Source: Thalassobacillus devorans MSP14 (GTDB lineage: Bacteria > Bacillota > Bacilli > Bacillales > Halobacillaceae). Taken from it: DNA of 64,000 bases. A program made the translations under genes and the position numbers. Within the stretch, counting starts at the first letter, position 1. Each line of letters starts with the position of its first letter. A model generated the notes under the pieces. That model was not told the DNA's origin, did no database searches, and worked only from the letters and a program-made list of their open reading frames with translations. The stretch lies in assembly GCF_000496835.1 (NCBI RefSeq), contig NZ_KI543238.1, positions 1 to 64,000 on the forward strand. The letters are read 5' to 3'. Shown here one piece after another: positions 44,668-53,974 of this stretch.

Positions 44668-44961
44668 GTGTAGCAGAATAAGGTCATTTTTCACTCCCCG
44701 TATCGTTGTAAGCGAAGAGTTCTTTAATGATTCCAACTATCCCAAAAACTCTCGTAGAATAAGGCTGATCGTTTTAGTTTAGACTAGGATTGAACAAAAG
44801 CCGTTGAATATTTCTTACTTGCAGCATTCTCTCTTATGATGTAGGTACATATAGTAAACTTCGCCTATTTGTGTGTTTTTATAGTAATTATTTTCAATTG
44901 CATAAAAACTGCACAATTAAAGGGGAAAAGGATAAGAAATATAACTTTTGGGGTGAGAACA
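44668..44961. other. Gene-free stretch between divergent oxidase and permease
   Basis: No gene recognised. It carries a TATAGT at about 44853 that could serve the permease; no activator repeat with the 5-base spacing precedes it. Confidence 0.4.
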
Positions 44962-46272
44962 ATGGGGCAATACAAAAAGAACAGCCTCTCCCTTATAGGT
45001 GCGATAGGCCTGGGGACAGGTGTGATGATCAGTGCAGGGATATTTGCATTGTTGGGACAAGTTGCTGAGCTGGCAGGAACATGGTTTCCTGTTATGTTTA
45101 TTATTGGCGGGATTGTTACAGGGTTTAGTGCTTATTCCTATGTAAAGATGAGTAACGAATATCCTTCTGCAGGTGGAATAGGAATGTTCCTTGTAAAAGC
45201 TTATGGCAAAGGAACCATAACGGCCTCCGCAGCGATGCTGATGGCCGTGTCAATGGTAATAAATCAGAGCCTGGTAGCCCGTACTTTCGGGACCTATACC
45301 CTTCAGATTTTTAACATTGATGATTCCAGTTTCCTTGTACCTGTGTTAGGGGTCGGTTTATTAGTTTTTGCTTTCCTTGTAAACATATCAGGCAACAGAT
45401 TTATTCAAACGTTCACTTCAATAGTCTCTCTTCTCAAGATACTAGGATTAGTCATTTTTGCCATGGGAGGACTATGGGTAGCCGGGTTTTCCATTACACC
45501 TGCTGAAGGGGGGAGCGGGACGGCGGATTCTACCATCCCCAGCATGGTAGCTGCGGTCGCTTTAACGATTTTATCTTTTAAAGGGTTCACGACGATCACC
45601 AATAGTGGTTCTGAGATTGTCAAGCCTAAGAAAAATGTAGGCAGAGCTATAGTAGCTTCCATATCCATCAGCTTGATTGTTTATTTATTGGTAGCCTGGG
45701 CCGTTTCCAGCAACCTCCCATTAAACGACATCATTGAAGCGAAAGATTACTCTTTGGCTGAAGCAGCTAGACCGGCGTTCGGAAGTTATGGCCTGTGGTT
45801 CACCGTAGGTATTGCCATCATAGCAACGATTTCCGGCATTATAGCAAGTGTTTTCGCTGTTTCTCGAATGCTTGCCATGTTGACAGATATGAAGCTTATC
45901 CCGCATAGCCATTTTGGAATGCCGGGGCGTATCCAAAGGCATACATTGGTTTACACCGTCGTACTAGCGATGGTACTGGCTGTTGTTTTCGATTTGAGCA
46001 GAATTGCTTCTGTCGGAGCGATTTTATATCTTGTGATGGATATGATCGTCCATTGGGGAGTGTTCAAACATTTACGTAACAAAGTTCAAGCGAACAATGG
46101 TATTGTGTTGACAGCTATTATTCTCGATGCCATTGTTTTGGTGGCGTTCATCTGGGTAAAGATTGTTCATGACTGGTTGATAGTAGCAGTTTCCCTTTTG
46201 TTTATCATTGTCATTTTTATTGGCGAGCATGTTTTCCTTCAAAATGTTAATGACGAAGAAAAACATCATTGA
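44962..46272 (+). CDS. APC family amino acid permease
   Basis: A 436-residue membrane protein with about 12 helices of the amino acid-polyamine-organocation superfamily. The first helix carries IGLGTGVMISAGIFALLG, the broken-helix substrate site of this family. The ATG at 44962 follows GGGGTGAGA; the in-frame extension upstream is not hydrophobic and lacks a ribosome site. The substrate is unknown. It has no activator repeat and seems outside the regulon. Confidence 0.88.
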   Translation: MGQYKKNSLSLIGAIGLGTGVMISAGIFALLGQVAELAGTWFPVMFIIGGIVTGFSAYSYVKMSNEYPSAGGIGMFLVKAYGKGTITASAAMLMAVSMVINQSLVARTFGTYTLQIFNIDDSSFLVPVLGVGLLVFAFLVNISGNRFIQTFTSIVSLLKILGLVIFAMGGLWVAGFSITPAEGGSGTADSTIPSMVAAVALTILSFKGFTTITNSGSEIVKPKKNVGRAIVASISISLIVYLLVAWAVSSNLPLNDIIEAKDYSLAEAARPAFGSYGLWFTVGIAIIATISGIIASVFAVSRMLAMLTDMKLIPHSHFGMPGRIQRHTLVYTVVLAMVLAVVFDLSRIASVGAILYLVMDMIVHWGVFKHLRNKVQANNGIVLTAIILDAIVLVAFIWVKIVHDWLIVAVSLLFIIVIFIGEHVFLQNVNDEEKHH

Positions 46273-46311
46273 TTTATGTTACGGGATCTTATCCATATGA
46301 GCTTACTACTG

Positions 46312-46348
46312 AATAAGCTGAAGGCTTTTATGCCTTCAGCTTATTTTT
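46312..46348 (+). terminator. Terminator after the permease gene
   Basis: A 14-bp stem AATAAGCTGAAGGC / GCCTTCAGCTTATT with a TTTTAT loop, then T residues. Confidence 0.92.
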
Positions 46349-46440
46349 GATAAATTAAATGAAAAGTGAGCGAGTGCTTTGAGAGATTGGTATTAAGTTG
46401 AATGGCATTCGAGCTTCGTAAAATTTGTTTCCTTTATTGT

Positions 46441-47331
46441 TTATGAAATGGTGAAAGTACCAACCATTCCCGCCTCTTCGTGTCTAGGCAATGTACATAC
46501 AAACTGATATATGCCGCTTTCAGCAGGTATGAATGCAATTGTTGCTTGTTCCCCCGGTGAGGCATGCAAATGGAGATTTTCGGTTCCATGTTCATGCGCC
46601 GGGTCATTAGCATGGGACTCGGTTGTAGTAAGGCCTATAATTTCCAGGTCATGATCAACTTCACCTTGGTTTTCTAACGTCAGGATCACTTTCTCTCCCG
46701 AACGAAGGGTGACGTTAGAAGGGCCAAAACTGAAATCTTTTGTTTGGATGGTTACCTTGTTTTCCTCTTTAGCAGGAAGGGAATGTTCCTGATCTAACAG
46801 AAGAGGGTCAGGAAACATTGGCCCGAACTGGTGGAAAATGACAGAAAACAACACAAACAGACCCATGGCTAGCAGCGGATAGTTGGGAAGGGGTTCATTT
46901 TCCTGACGCCGTTCCAAATGAATAAGCTGGAGAAGCAAGGAGAAGACTGCCACAAAGAAAAGAAAAAGGATTTTCACCATGGCCTCCCGATAATCACTTG
47001 GTATCATTTCTCCAAGCATGGCTCCCATCATCCCTCCCATTAGCCCCGACAGCATCCCGTCTAATATGGCTACTACACTTAATGGCAAACCAGCAAATAA
47101 GCCGATTATGATCCCTGCACCCATTCCCCATATTGTGGATGAGAACAGGTTACCGACCAGAAGTATGCCGAAAACCACACCAGCAATCAGCCCTACTCCC
47201 ATCCCTAGTGTCATGGCTGTCATCATTCCGGTCATTCGGGAAATATCCTCTTTATTATGATGAATCTTCTTTATCGTTAACAAGCATAGTGACAGCAACG
47301 CAAATAACAACATGTACAACGAAATCCCCAT
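46441..47331 (-). CDS. Membrane protein with C-terminal cupredoxin domain
   Basis: A 296-residue fusion. Residues 1-160 hold about five helices rich in Gly and Met (GLMGGMMGAMLGEM), and the exposed C-terminal 110 residues form a plastocyanin-like cupredoxin with His in VDHDLEI and the Cys-His-Met set in FVCTLPRHEEAGMVGTF. A His-rich loop (HANDPAHEHGTENLHLHA) lies between. It may bind copper at the outer membrane face. The ATG at 47331 lies at a good distance from AAAGGGG; one six bases upstream is too close. Confidence 0.82.
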   Translation of the reverse strand: MGISLYMLLFALLSLCLLTIKKIHHNKEDISRMTGMMTAMTLGMGVGLIAGVVFGILLVGNLFSSTIWGMGAGIIIGLFAGLPLSVVAILDGMLSGLMGGMMGAMLGEMIPSDYREAMVKILFLFFVAVFSLLLQLIHLERRQENEPLPNYPLLAMGLFVLFSVIFHQFGPMFPDPLLLDQEHSLPAKEENKVTIQTKDFSFGPSNVTLRSGEKVILTLENQGEVDHDLEIIGLTTTESHANDPAHEHGTENLHLHASPGEQATIAFIPAESGIYQFVCTLPRHEEAGMVGTFTIS

Positions 47332-47406
47332 CTTCATACCCCTTTCGCCTTGTCCTGTTACAACACTATATGTCTACTTGTAGTAAATAAGTATAAATAG
47401 ATAGAC

Positions 47407-47424
47407 ATACCCCAGTGGGGGATA
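47407..47424. promoter_or_regulatory. CsoR/CstR-like palindrome
   Basis: ATACCCCAGTGGGGGATA is an inverted G-tract repeat of the sort bound by CsoR-family repressors, 76 bases before the cupredoxin gene. No csoR or cstR gene is in the window, so the binding protein is unknown. Confidence 0.45.
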
Positions 47425-47477
47425 AACACAGAGGCGATGGATAAATAAACAGAAGAAATTATTATAAATAGAATTTA

Positions 47478-47492
47478 TGCACATAGTGTGCA
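47478..47492. promoter_or_regulatory. Perfect palindrome upstream of the YVTN lipoprotein
   Basis: TGCACATAGTGTGCA is a 6-bp inverted repeat around TAG, followed by GGTTCACGAAAT. It shares the TGCACA core of the island repeats but lacks the fixed -10 spacing. Confidence 0.35.
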
Positions 47493-47607
47493 GGTTCACG
47501 AAATTGTACGTATTTACTATTGAAATTTTGCAGTAGTGCGATTTCTCACACCCAAATGAGCGTGTGTTCTTTTATGATGAATTCAAATTAGCAAGGAGGA
47601 ATCAGTC

Positions 47608-48732
47608 ATGAAAAAAAACATGCTTGGAATACTTTCGGGTTTGGTTCTATTCATCATTATTTTAGGAGGCTGTGGTACTTCCACACCGAGTGATGAAGCA
47701 AGCGAACAGAATACAGTGAAAGCAAGTGAAAACCAGGAGGTAGCAGGAAAGGGAAAGAGACGTTTTTACTTTACAGCTGACGAGGGAGGGAGTGTCACAA
47801 AAATTGATGCTACTGACAATACGGTAGTGGATTCGCTATCCGTAGACGGAACGGTCCACAATGTGCAAGTTTCTCCGGATGGCAAAACCCTTGGTATGAC
47901 GGTTATTCCTGGCGGGGAGGGCCATGACAATACAACTGAGGGAGAAGATAAACATTCGGATACGAAGGCTGATACTCACGAGAATGATGGGATGAACGGG
48001 GTGGCTATGTTTTATGATTTGGAGGAGGATCGTTGGATTGAAAAAGTAGAGGTTGGCAGCCACCCGGCTCATATTGATTTCACAGGGGATCAACGATATG
48101 CTTTGGTAACCAATAATGAAAGCAATACAGTATCTATAATTGACACATCTAATTATCAAGTAGTCGACACGGTTGACACGGGGAAAGGACCGCACGGATT
48201 CCGTATTGCAAGCGAAGGTTCTATTGCGTATGTAGCTAACATGGGAGAGAACACTATCAGTATCATAGATTTGAAAACCATGAAGGAGGAAAAGCGGATC
48301 CAAGTAGGGGGTGCCCCGGTTACGACAGCTATAACTTCCGATGGTAAGACACTTGTCACCACCCTTCATACAGAAAATAAAGTTGCTATTGTGGACCTGG
48401 AAACTGATGAAATCATTAAGACGGAAGTCGGTGAGGGGCCGGCCCAGGTGTACATCCAATCCAATGATCAATACGCTTTTATCGCGAATCAGGGTTCGGA
48501 AAATGCTCCAGCTGATTCAGTGACAAAAATCGACCTCTCCACAGGAGAAGCAATAGCAACCATACAGACAGGAAAAGGAACGCATGGTGTCGTGATAAGC
48601 CCGGATGACCGATATATCTATGTGACAAACATGTTCGAGGATACGGTTTCTGTTATCCAAAACGAAAAAAATAAAGTCATTAAAACTATTGAAGTTGGCT
48701 CTATTCCGAATGGAATCAGTATCATGCCTTAA
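47608..48732 (+). CDS. YVTN-type beta-propeller lipoprotein
   Basis: A 374-residue lipoprotein: lipobox LGGC (Cys 22), Ser/Glu linker, then a seven-bladed YncE/surface-layer type propeller with repeats such as VTNNESNTVSIIDTSNYQVV, VANMGENTISIIDLKTM, VTNMFEDTVSVIQNEKN. A His/Asp insert (EGHDNTTEGEDKHSDTKADTHEND) at about 110-130 could bind metal. Function is unknown; related propellers accompany multicopper oxidases. AAGGAGGAA precedes the ATG. The Csp gene follows 92 bases later. Confidence 0.82.
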   Translation: MKKNMLGILSGLVLFIIILGGCGTSTPSDEASEQNTVKASENQEVAGKGKRRFYFTADEGGSVTKIDATDNTVVDSLSVDGTVHNVQVSPDGKTLGMTVIPGGEGHDNTTEGEDKHSDTKADTHENDGMNGVAMFYDLEEDRWIEKVEVGSHPAHIDFTGDQRYALVTNNESNTVSIIDTSNYQVVDTVDTGKGPHGFRIASEGSIAYVANMGENTISIIDLKTMKEEKRIQVGGAPVTTAITSDGKTLVTTLHTENKVAIVDLETDEIIKTEVGEGPAQVYIQSNDQYAFIANQGSENAPADSVTKIDLSTGEAIATIQTGKGTHGVVISPDDRYIYVTNMFEDTVSVIQNEKNKVIKTIEVGSIPNGISIMP

Positions 48733-48824
48733 AAAATAGGTTCATTCTATATCACTGAACTAGTTTCATTCATCACCTTAAAGGTTATGTAGTCTATGTA
48801 AGATAATAAAAGGAGGTATTATTA

Positions 48825-49154
48825 ATGAGTCATGAAAAGTATGCCAGTGTAATTGAGGCCTTACATGAATGTATGGAGGCATGTAATCATTGTTTTATTT
48901 CGTGTCTGCAGGAAGAAAACGTTAAGGAGATGGCCGAGTGTATCCGATTGGATCGAGAGTGTGCTGACATTTGTGCCTTTTTTGAGCAATCCCTGACTCG
49001 TGATACTCCGTTTGTAAATGAACTTGCCCAATTATGTGCAAAAGCATGCCGTGATTGTGGAGAAGAATGCGGGAAGCATAATCATGACCATTGCCAGAAA
49101 TGCGCAGAAGCTTGCCGCAAATGTGCCGATGAATGTGAAAAATTAGTATCTTAA
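48825..49154 (+). CDS. Four-helix bundle copper-storage protein (Csp), second copy
   Basis: A 109-residue Cys-rich cytosolic protein of the Csp/DUF326 type, with Cys on four helices (CMEACNHCFISC; CIRLDRECADIC; CAKACRDCGEEC; CQKCAEACRKCADEC) and His in GKHNHDHCQ. It is related to, but clearly diverged from, the copy at 33347 (about 14-15 Cys here). AAGGAGGTA precedes the ATG. Confidence 0.9.
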   Translation: MSHEKYASVIEALHECMEACNHCFISCLQEENVKEMAECIRLDRECADICAFFEQSLTRDTPFVNELAQLCAKACRDCGEECGKHNHDHCQKCAEACRKCADECEKLVS

Positions 49155-49209
49155 TATTGTTCTTCACGAAAAAACTCGGGCTTTGCTAAGTTAAGTACAT
49201 GATTCCTAT

Positions 49210-49251
49210 AAAAAGGAACACTCCAATACATATTTGGGGTGTTCCTTTTTT
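49210..49251 (+). terminator. Terminator after the second Csp gene
   Basis: AAAAAGGAACACTCCAA pairs with TTGGGGTGTTCCTTTTT. Confidence 0.9.
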
Positions 49252-49300
49252 GATAGAAAATATCAGGTCTGCTTATATCACTATTAACTCCATTAGAAAT

Positions 49301-49347
49301 ACTTGGCTTGTCGCCAAGAGCTTATGGCGAAAGCCTTAGTTTTTTTA
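49301..49347. terminator. Structured terminator with nested GTCGCC hairpin, copy 2
   Basis: ACTTGGCTTGTCGCCA...TGGCGAAAGCC, then TTAGTTTTTTT. Outer GGCTT/AAGCC and inner CGCCA/TGGCG stems match the element at 21292-21340 and, more loosely, the one at 61265. Confidence 0.55.
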
Positions 49348-49392
49348 TACTTAATCATTTAACAAAGTTAAACTTTCTTAAAGTATAAAAAA

Positions 49393-49420
49393 AGAATAGA
49401 GGGTTCTTCCCCTCTATTCT
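49393..49420 (-). terminator. Terminator of the copB operon
   Basis: AGAATAGAGGG pairs with CCCTCTATTCT; the minus strand continues in a T run. Confidence 0.88.
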
Positions 49421-49422
49421 AA

Positions 49423-51573
49423 TCAAGCTTTTAGAAGTTTAGCATTAATAGCGACAATGACGGTGCTAAGGCTCATCAGTACTGCTCCGACAGCCGGGCT
49501 CAATATTAAACCAATGGATGCTAACGCGCCAGCTGCAAGTGGGATGGCAACTATATTATACCCTGCTGCCCACCATAGGTTTTGAATCATTTTACGGTAC
49601 GTTTTCTTGGATAAATCCATGACACTGACAACATCCTGAGGATTGCTTTTCACTAATACGACATCCGCCGTTTCCATCGCTACATCGGTTCCACTTCCGA
49701 TGGCGATCCCTAAGTCGGCGGTCGCAAGGGCCGGCGCGTCATTGACACCATCCCCTGTCATAGCCACTTTCCAGCCTTTCTGCTGGATTTTTTTTATTTG
49801 ATCCGACTTATTATGAGGCAGAACTTCTGCATAGACCTCTTCGATTCCTATTTGCTCTGCTACCCAATCAGCGACCTTTTGATTATCCCCCGTCAGCATA
49901 ATCGGGTGGATATCCATTTCCTTCAGTTTGGCAACCGCATCTTTCGCAGAGTCGCGGACCATATCTGCTAGTGCAATCATACCAACCAGTTCTTCATTCA
50001 CGAGCACAAAGACGACTGTTTTCCCTTTTTCGGAAAGAGCAGTGAATTCTTCTTTGTCATATTCGAAGGAACGCTCATTCACATAGCCGGGGCTCACAAC
50101 CAGCACTTCTTTTCCTTCCACCGTTCCTTTCAATCCTTTTCCTGTCATCGACTCAAAATCGGATACTTCTTTCAGCTTCAATTCCCTTTCCTGAGCTTTA
50201 TGAAGCACACCCTCTGCAAGTGGGTGTTCCGAGTTTTGTTCGGCGCTCGCAGCCCAGAGTAAAACTTCCTCTTCATTATGAGAACCTTCCGGAATGATGT
50301 CAGTTACACCGAATTCCCCTTTGGTGAGGGTGCCAGTTTTATCAAATACTACCGCATTCAAGTTACGTGCACCCTCAAAATTGGTTCGGTTTCTGATCAG
50401 CAGTCCTTTCTTAGCGGAAATGGAAGTCGAAACAGCTACTACTAATGGCGCAGCCAGTCCCAGGGCGTGCGGACAAGTGATTACCATGACGGTTACCATC
50501 CGCTCTAATGCCACATCGAATGCGTAACCTAGTGAAAGCCAGATGAACAAGGTGCCAAACCCTGCGGTCAATGCGATATAGAACAACCATTTTGCCGCCC
50601 GGTTCGCCAGGTCCTGGGCTTTGGACTTGGACTCCTGAGCCTCTTTTACCAAGGTGATGACCTGGGAAAGATAGGTATCGTCACCCGTTTTCTTTACTTC
50701 AATAGTGAGAGAGCCTTCCTGGTTAACCGCACCACCGATGACTTCTTCATCGACCTTTTTTTCGACCGGCATAGATTCCCCAGTGAGCATCGATTCATCG
50801 ATGGCTGACTTTCCTTCGGTAATGATACCATCTACGGGAATTTTTTCCCCTGGTTTGACAAGAACACGGTCACCAGTATTCAACTCTGTTACTGGTACAT
50901 CTTCGGTTTCACCATCCTTCTTGACCCGGTGAGCTTCATTGGGCATCAATTTGACCAGTTCTTCCAGCGCGTTGGAAGCTCCCATGATTGAACGCATTTC
51001 AATCCAGTGGCCCAGGAGCATGATGTCGATCAGGGTAGCCAATTCCCAGAAGAAATTCTTTCCGCTCCATCCAAAGACGACAAGCGAGCTGTAACCATAA
51101 GCTACAAAGATCGCTAATCCAATTAATGTCATCATGCCCGGGTTCTTTTGTTTCAGTTCACTGATACCGCCAGTCAGGAATGGCCAACCGCCATAGAAAA
51201 AAACAATGGTGGAAAGACCGAATAAGATCCATTGATCAAACGGAAATCTCCAATCCACTCCTAAAAAACCTTGTATCATAGGAGATAGTATCAAAATCGG
51301 GACCGTCAGTAATAACGAAATGTAAAAACGCTTTTTGAAATCAGCTACCATATCCCCATGGTCGTGCCCTTCATGCCCATGATGTTCATGGCCACCATGA
51401 TTACCATGCTCATGACCTTGGTGTTCATGGTTGCCATGATTGTTTTGATCATGGTCTTCATGATGTTCATGCTCTTGGCTGTGGTCGCTATGTTTATAAT
51501 CTTCATGATGACCCTTATTATGGCCTTCATGATTACGAGTGGTATTCTGGTCTTGCTTATCTTCAGCCATCAT
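49423..51573 (-). CDS. copB: Copper-translocating P-type ATPase, CopB type
   Basis: A 716-residue P1B-ATPase. The N-terminal 75 residues are almost all His, Asp, Glu and Gly, typical of CopB in place of HMA domains. The membrane metal site is CPH ([13 protein letters not shown]), marking the P1B-3 group that exports Cu(I)/Cu(II) or Ag(I). Phosphorylation site [13 protein letters not shown] and the hinge [12 protein letters not shown] are intact. Two adjacent ATG codons start the gene; either could be used. A SHOCT gene precedes it by 17 bases. Confidence 0.94.
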   Translation of the reverse strand: MMAEDKQDQNTTRNHEGHNKGHHEDYKHSDHSQEHEHHEDHDQNNHGNHEHQGHEHGNHGGHEHHGHEGHDHGDMVADFKKRFYISLLLTVPILILSPMIQGFLGVDWRFPFDQWILFGLSTIVFFYGGWPFLTGGISELKQKNPGMMTLIGLAIFVAYGYSSLVVFGWSGKNFFWELATLIDIMLLGHWIEMRSIMGASNALEELVKLMPNEAHRVKKDGETEDVPVTELNTGDRVLVKPGEKIPVDGIITEGKSAIDESMLTGESMPVEKKVDEEVIGGAVNQEGSLTIEVKKTGDDTYLSQVITLVKEAQESKSKAQDLANRAAKWLFYIALTAGFGTLFIWLSLGYAFDVALERMVTVMVITCPHALGLAAPLVVAVSTSISAKKGLLIRNRTNFEGARNLNAVVFDKTGTLTKGEFGVTDIIPEGSHNEEEVLLWAASAEQNSEHPLAEGVLHKAQERELKLKEVSDFESMTGKGLKGTVEGKEVLVVSPGYVNERSFEYDKEEFTALSEKGKTVVFVLVNEELVGMIALADMVRDSAKDAVAKLKEMDIHPIMLTGDNQKVADWVAEQIGIEEVYAEVLPHNKSDQIKKIQQKGWKVAMTGDGVNDAPALATADLGIAIGSGTDVAMETADVVLVKSNPQDVVSVMDLSKKTYRKMIQNLWWAAGYNIVAIPLAAGALASIGLILSPAVGAVLMSLSTVIVAINAKLLKA

Positions 51574-51590
51574 GATCCACCTTTCGCTTT

Positions 51591-51827
51591 TTATTCATTC
51601 AGTTTACGTTTCATCCGGTCATATTCTTCTTCAGAAATTTCACCTCTTGCTAATCTTTCCTTCAATGTATCAATTGACTTATTACTGGAAGGATTCTTTG
51701 GTTTACCATTTGAACTCGGCTTCATCATCCATACAAGGATTGCAATAATCGCCAACATAATGATGATACCGATAAAACCGAAACCGAAAAATCCACCTCC
51801 CATTCCACCGCTCATGCCACCGTTCAT
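51591..51827 (-). CDS. SHOCT-domain small membrane protein linked to copB
   Basis: A 78-residue protein with a Met/Gly start ([18 protein letters not shown]), one membrane helix and a C-terminal SHOCT motif ([21 protein letters not shown]). It lies just before copB on the same strand, so it is probably cotranscribed. It is the sixth SHOCT gene of the window and links this family directly to copper export. A GTG at 51839 overlaps AAGGAG; the ATG at 51827 is preferred. Confidence 0.76.
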   Translation of the reverse strand: MNGGMSGGMGGGFFGFGFIGIIIMLAIIAILVWMMKPSSNGKPKNPSSNKSIDTLKERLARGEISEEEYDRMKRKLNE

Positions 51828-51990
51828 ACCTTCGTTCACTCCTTTTTCAGTTGCTTTAATCTTCTTATATTAACCAATCTTCTCCATTGTTCTCTTATAA
51901 AAGAAGAAGTGCATACGTGTGAGTACTAATAGAAGGAGGTCCAACCTGAATACGGATTGGACCCCGTTATTCTTCTTCTCAACCATAAAA

Positions 51991-53115
51991 TTAGACGGCA
52001 CACCGGTTTGGTCCTACTTCCATTTCTCTCCGTTCATCTTCTTCTGGGTTATTCTTTCCCATATTGGTCTTTCTGATTTCTTCGTGACTATTTGGCTGTG
52101 GTGGTAGATTATCCGTCACAAGGTGCCTGAATTTTTCTTCATCCTCTACCTGCAAGCGGTCATTTTTTTGATAGATGTTTTCCAGCTTGTCTTGTACGGT
52201 ACCATCATCATTAATTTCTTTCATTTCTCCAAAATGAGCAGGAAGAACAATGAAGTTTTGCGATAAGTCTTCATAACGACCATATAAGGTCTGACGAAGG
52301 TCATCTACCCAATCTTCTGCTTTCCCTGCAAGGTCTGGCCGTCCAATGGAATCAATGAATAAAATGTCTCCCGTCATCAGGTATTTGTTGTCTAGGATAA
52401 AGCTTGTACTCCCGATCGTATGCCCAGGAGAATAAAAAGCATTGATCTCCACAGACCCTCCAACGGTGATTGTTGTTCCGTCTTCCAGCTTACTATAGTT
52501 AAAGGTCAACCCTTCATCATCCTTAGGTGGGAAATAATATTCAGCATCCGTTTGCTCCGCTAATTTCTTACCACCTGAAATATGATCCGCATGAAGGTGC
52601 GTGTCTAAAACATATTTAATGGCTGTATCCTTTTCTTCTGCAAAGTTTTTATAGGCATCAGTCATCCTTACCGGATCGATAACAGCTGCTTCTCCATTTG
52701 TCATGACCATGTAAGAAAGACAGCCTTTCCCGATCCTGATAAATTGATAAAGTTCCCCGCCGTTTGATAGATCGCCTATTTTCATTGGTTCAATGTGTTC
52801 GCTCCAGGCTGTCATTCCACCCTCAAGGTAAGTGATATCATTAACTCCTGCCTCTTCTAAAATTTCTACACCTTTTTGAGAAGAGATTCCTTTTGCGCAC
52901 ACCACATAGATCGTTTGATTTTCAGGGAGCTGTTTTTTTATGTCTTCCGTTTCGTTTTCCAACTGTTTAAATGGAATATTCATACTATTAACATTCCGCC
53001 CTTGGATAGACCAATCATTATAGTCTTCTTCTTTGCGAATATCCAACAGGAATACATCTTCGTTTGCGAGTATTTTTTTAGCAAGTTCACTAACGGTAAT
53101 CGGTTGTAAAGCCAT
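51991..53115 (-). CDS. Rhodanese-persulfide dioxygenase fusion (MBL fold)
   Basis: A 374-residue fusion. Residues 1-100 are a rhodanese domain with the loop Cys in VVCAKGISSQ; residues 110-340 are an ETHE1-type metallo-beta-lactamase domain with THLHADH, the later PGHT and GRPDLAG motifs, all iron-binding residues present. It should oxidise persulfides to sulfite or thiosulfate, protecting from sulfide stress that copper can cause. The usual staphylococcal CstB has the MBL part first. ATG at 53115 follows GGAGGG. The C-terminus is hydrophilic (NNPEEDERREMEV). Confidence 0.88.
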   Translation of the reverse strand: MALQPITVSELAKKILANEDVFLLDIRKEEDYNDWSIQGRNVNSMNIPFKQLENETEDIKKQLPENQTIYVVCAKGISSQKGVEILEEAGVNDITYLEGGMTAWSEHIEPMKIGDLSNGGELYQFIRIGKGCLSYMVMTNGEAAVIDPVRMTDAYKNFAEEKDTAIKYVLDTHLHADHISGGKKLAEQTDAEYYFPPKDDEGLTFNYSKLEDGTTITVGGSVEINAFYSPGHTIGSTSFILDNKYLMTGDILFIDSIGRPDLAGKAEDWVDDLRQTLYGRYEDLSQNFIVLPAHFGEMKEINDDGTVQDKLENIYQKNDRLQVEDEEKFRHLVTDNLPPQPNSHEEIRKTNMGKNNPEEDERREMEVGPNRCAV

Positions 53116-53353
53116 AATAATCCCTCCATTAAAATTTTGAATATATCTTCCTGTCTGGACTGAACGTACGATACAGTCAAACAAGAAGATTAACTAAATT
53201 AAGTGCGTTGAGCAATGGTTATCTTCCTAAGCTTGCAACTTTCTAATATAGTATTTGTTTTCCATCCCGTTTAATACTCCAATGGCTTTATACTCTTCTT
53301 TTCATGAAATGTACTGGATAAATTAAAAATAAGAATGTCCTCCTTTCAACTAT

Positions 53354-53378
53354 TTGACACCATACCCCGATAAGGTAT
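53354..53378 (+). promoter_or_regulatory. -35 element and CsoR/CstR-like palindrome
   Basis: TTGACA (53354-53359) runs into ATACCCCGATAAGGTAT (53362-53378), an ATACC/GGTAT inverted repeat like CsoR-family operators. It faces the decayed cop genes; whether it also serves the divergent sulfur gene is not clear. Confidence 0.45.
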
Positions 53379-53444
53379 TTCGTTAAACATGAGTTCTGCG
53401 AAAAGCGGAAGATGTGATAAGCGCAACCTATACACAAAAACGAT

Positions 53445-53454
53445 TACAAGTGTA
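53445..53454 (+). promoter_or_regulatory. Cop box (CopY operator) of the decayed copy
   Basis: TACAAGTGTA fits the CopY operator TACANNTGTA, within a TTACA/TGTAA palindrome, 30 bases before the truncated copY. Confidence 0.8.
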
Positions 53455-53483
53455 ATGGAAATAGACGGAGGGATATCAGAATC

Positions 53484-53654
53484 ATGGATGAAAATCACCG
53501 AATTAGAATTGGAAGTCATGCGAGTTGTCTGGACACTCGACAGGTAGGAATCGACCGTGTGTTATGCGAGGAATTGCCAGAAGATAAAGCGTCCGAGGTG
53601 AAGAAACTGCAAGAAGAAGGAAAATCGTTATGGTCGGGGAATGAAGGCGATTGA
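53484..53654 (+). pseudogene. copY'-'copA deletion remnant
   Basis: From 53488 the sequence reads MKITELELEVMRVVWTLDR, matching residues ~10-27 of CopY at 57642 (TESEWEVMRVVWTLEK). At about 53540 it jumps into a copA fragment ([23 protein letters not shown]), matching CopA near codons 668-700 (60125-60230), then degrades. The two parts are in different frames. A deletion of about 2.5 kb between copY and copA explains the junction. Confidence 0.85.
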
Positions 53655-53690
53655 GTATAACCGAATGATTGAGCAAGAGGGGGTGTTGAA

Positions 53691-53965
53691 ATGAGCGAAA
53701 ACAAACTTAAGCTTGAACTTTATACAAGACAGACCTGTTCCGACTGTCAGGAGGCGAAACATTATCTGGAATCAGAAGGTATCCCTTTTCAGGATAAAGA
53801 TGTTGATGAGAGACCGGGTCTGGAAAGTGAGATGAAACAGATTTCTGGTAACCGGATTGTTCCCCTGTTCGCCTTTTATAAGGCAGAAAAAGAAAGCTGG
53901 TAAAAAGCTTTATTGGTTTTGAAGAAAATAAAGATGAAATCAAAACTTTGCTAAGCATGAAGTAA
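53691..53965 (+). pseudogene. Frameshifted copy of the glutaredoxin-like gene
   Basis: The first 64 codons (ELYTRQTCSDCQEAKHYL...GNRIVPLFAFYK) match the intact protein at 60634. A deletion near 53885 then shifts the frame and gives a stop after 70 codons; the C-terminal part (SFIGFEENKDEIKTLL) is still readable in another frame up to 53965. The CxxC and most of the fold remain, so a 70-residue product could still be made. Confidence 0.82.
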
Positions 53966-53974
53966 ACCGTCATT

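Noticed and set aside
44830-44860. Activator site before the APC permease
   Set aside because: TTGCAGCATTCTCTC resembles the repeat, but its distance from TATAGT is 16-17 bases rather than 13 and the second unit is absent.
51880-51920. Island activator site before the copB-linked SHOCT gene (ATGCACTTCTTCTT on the minus strand)
   Set aside because: The core fits loosely but no -10 lies at the fixed distance.
53354-53378. Promoter of the rhodanese-dioxygenase gene
   Set aside because: The TTGACA points the other way, and the gene start lies about 240 bases off on the opposite strand; kept only as an operator-like site.
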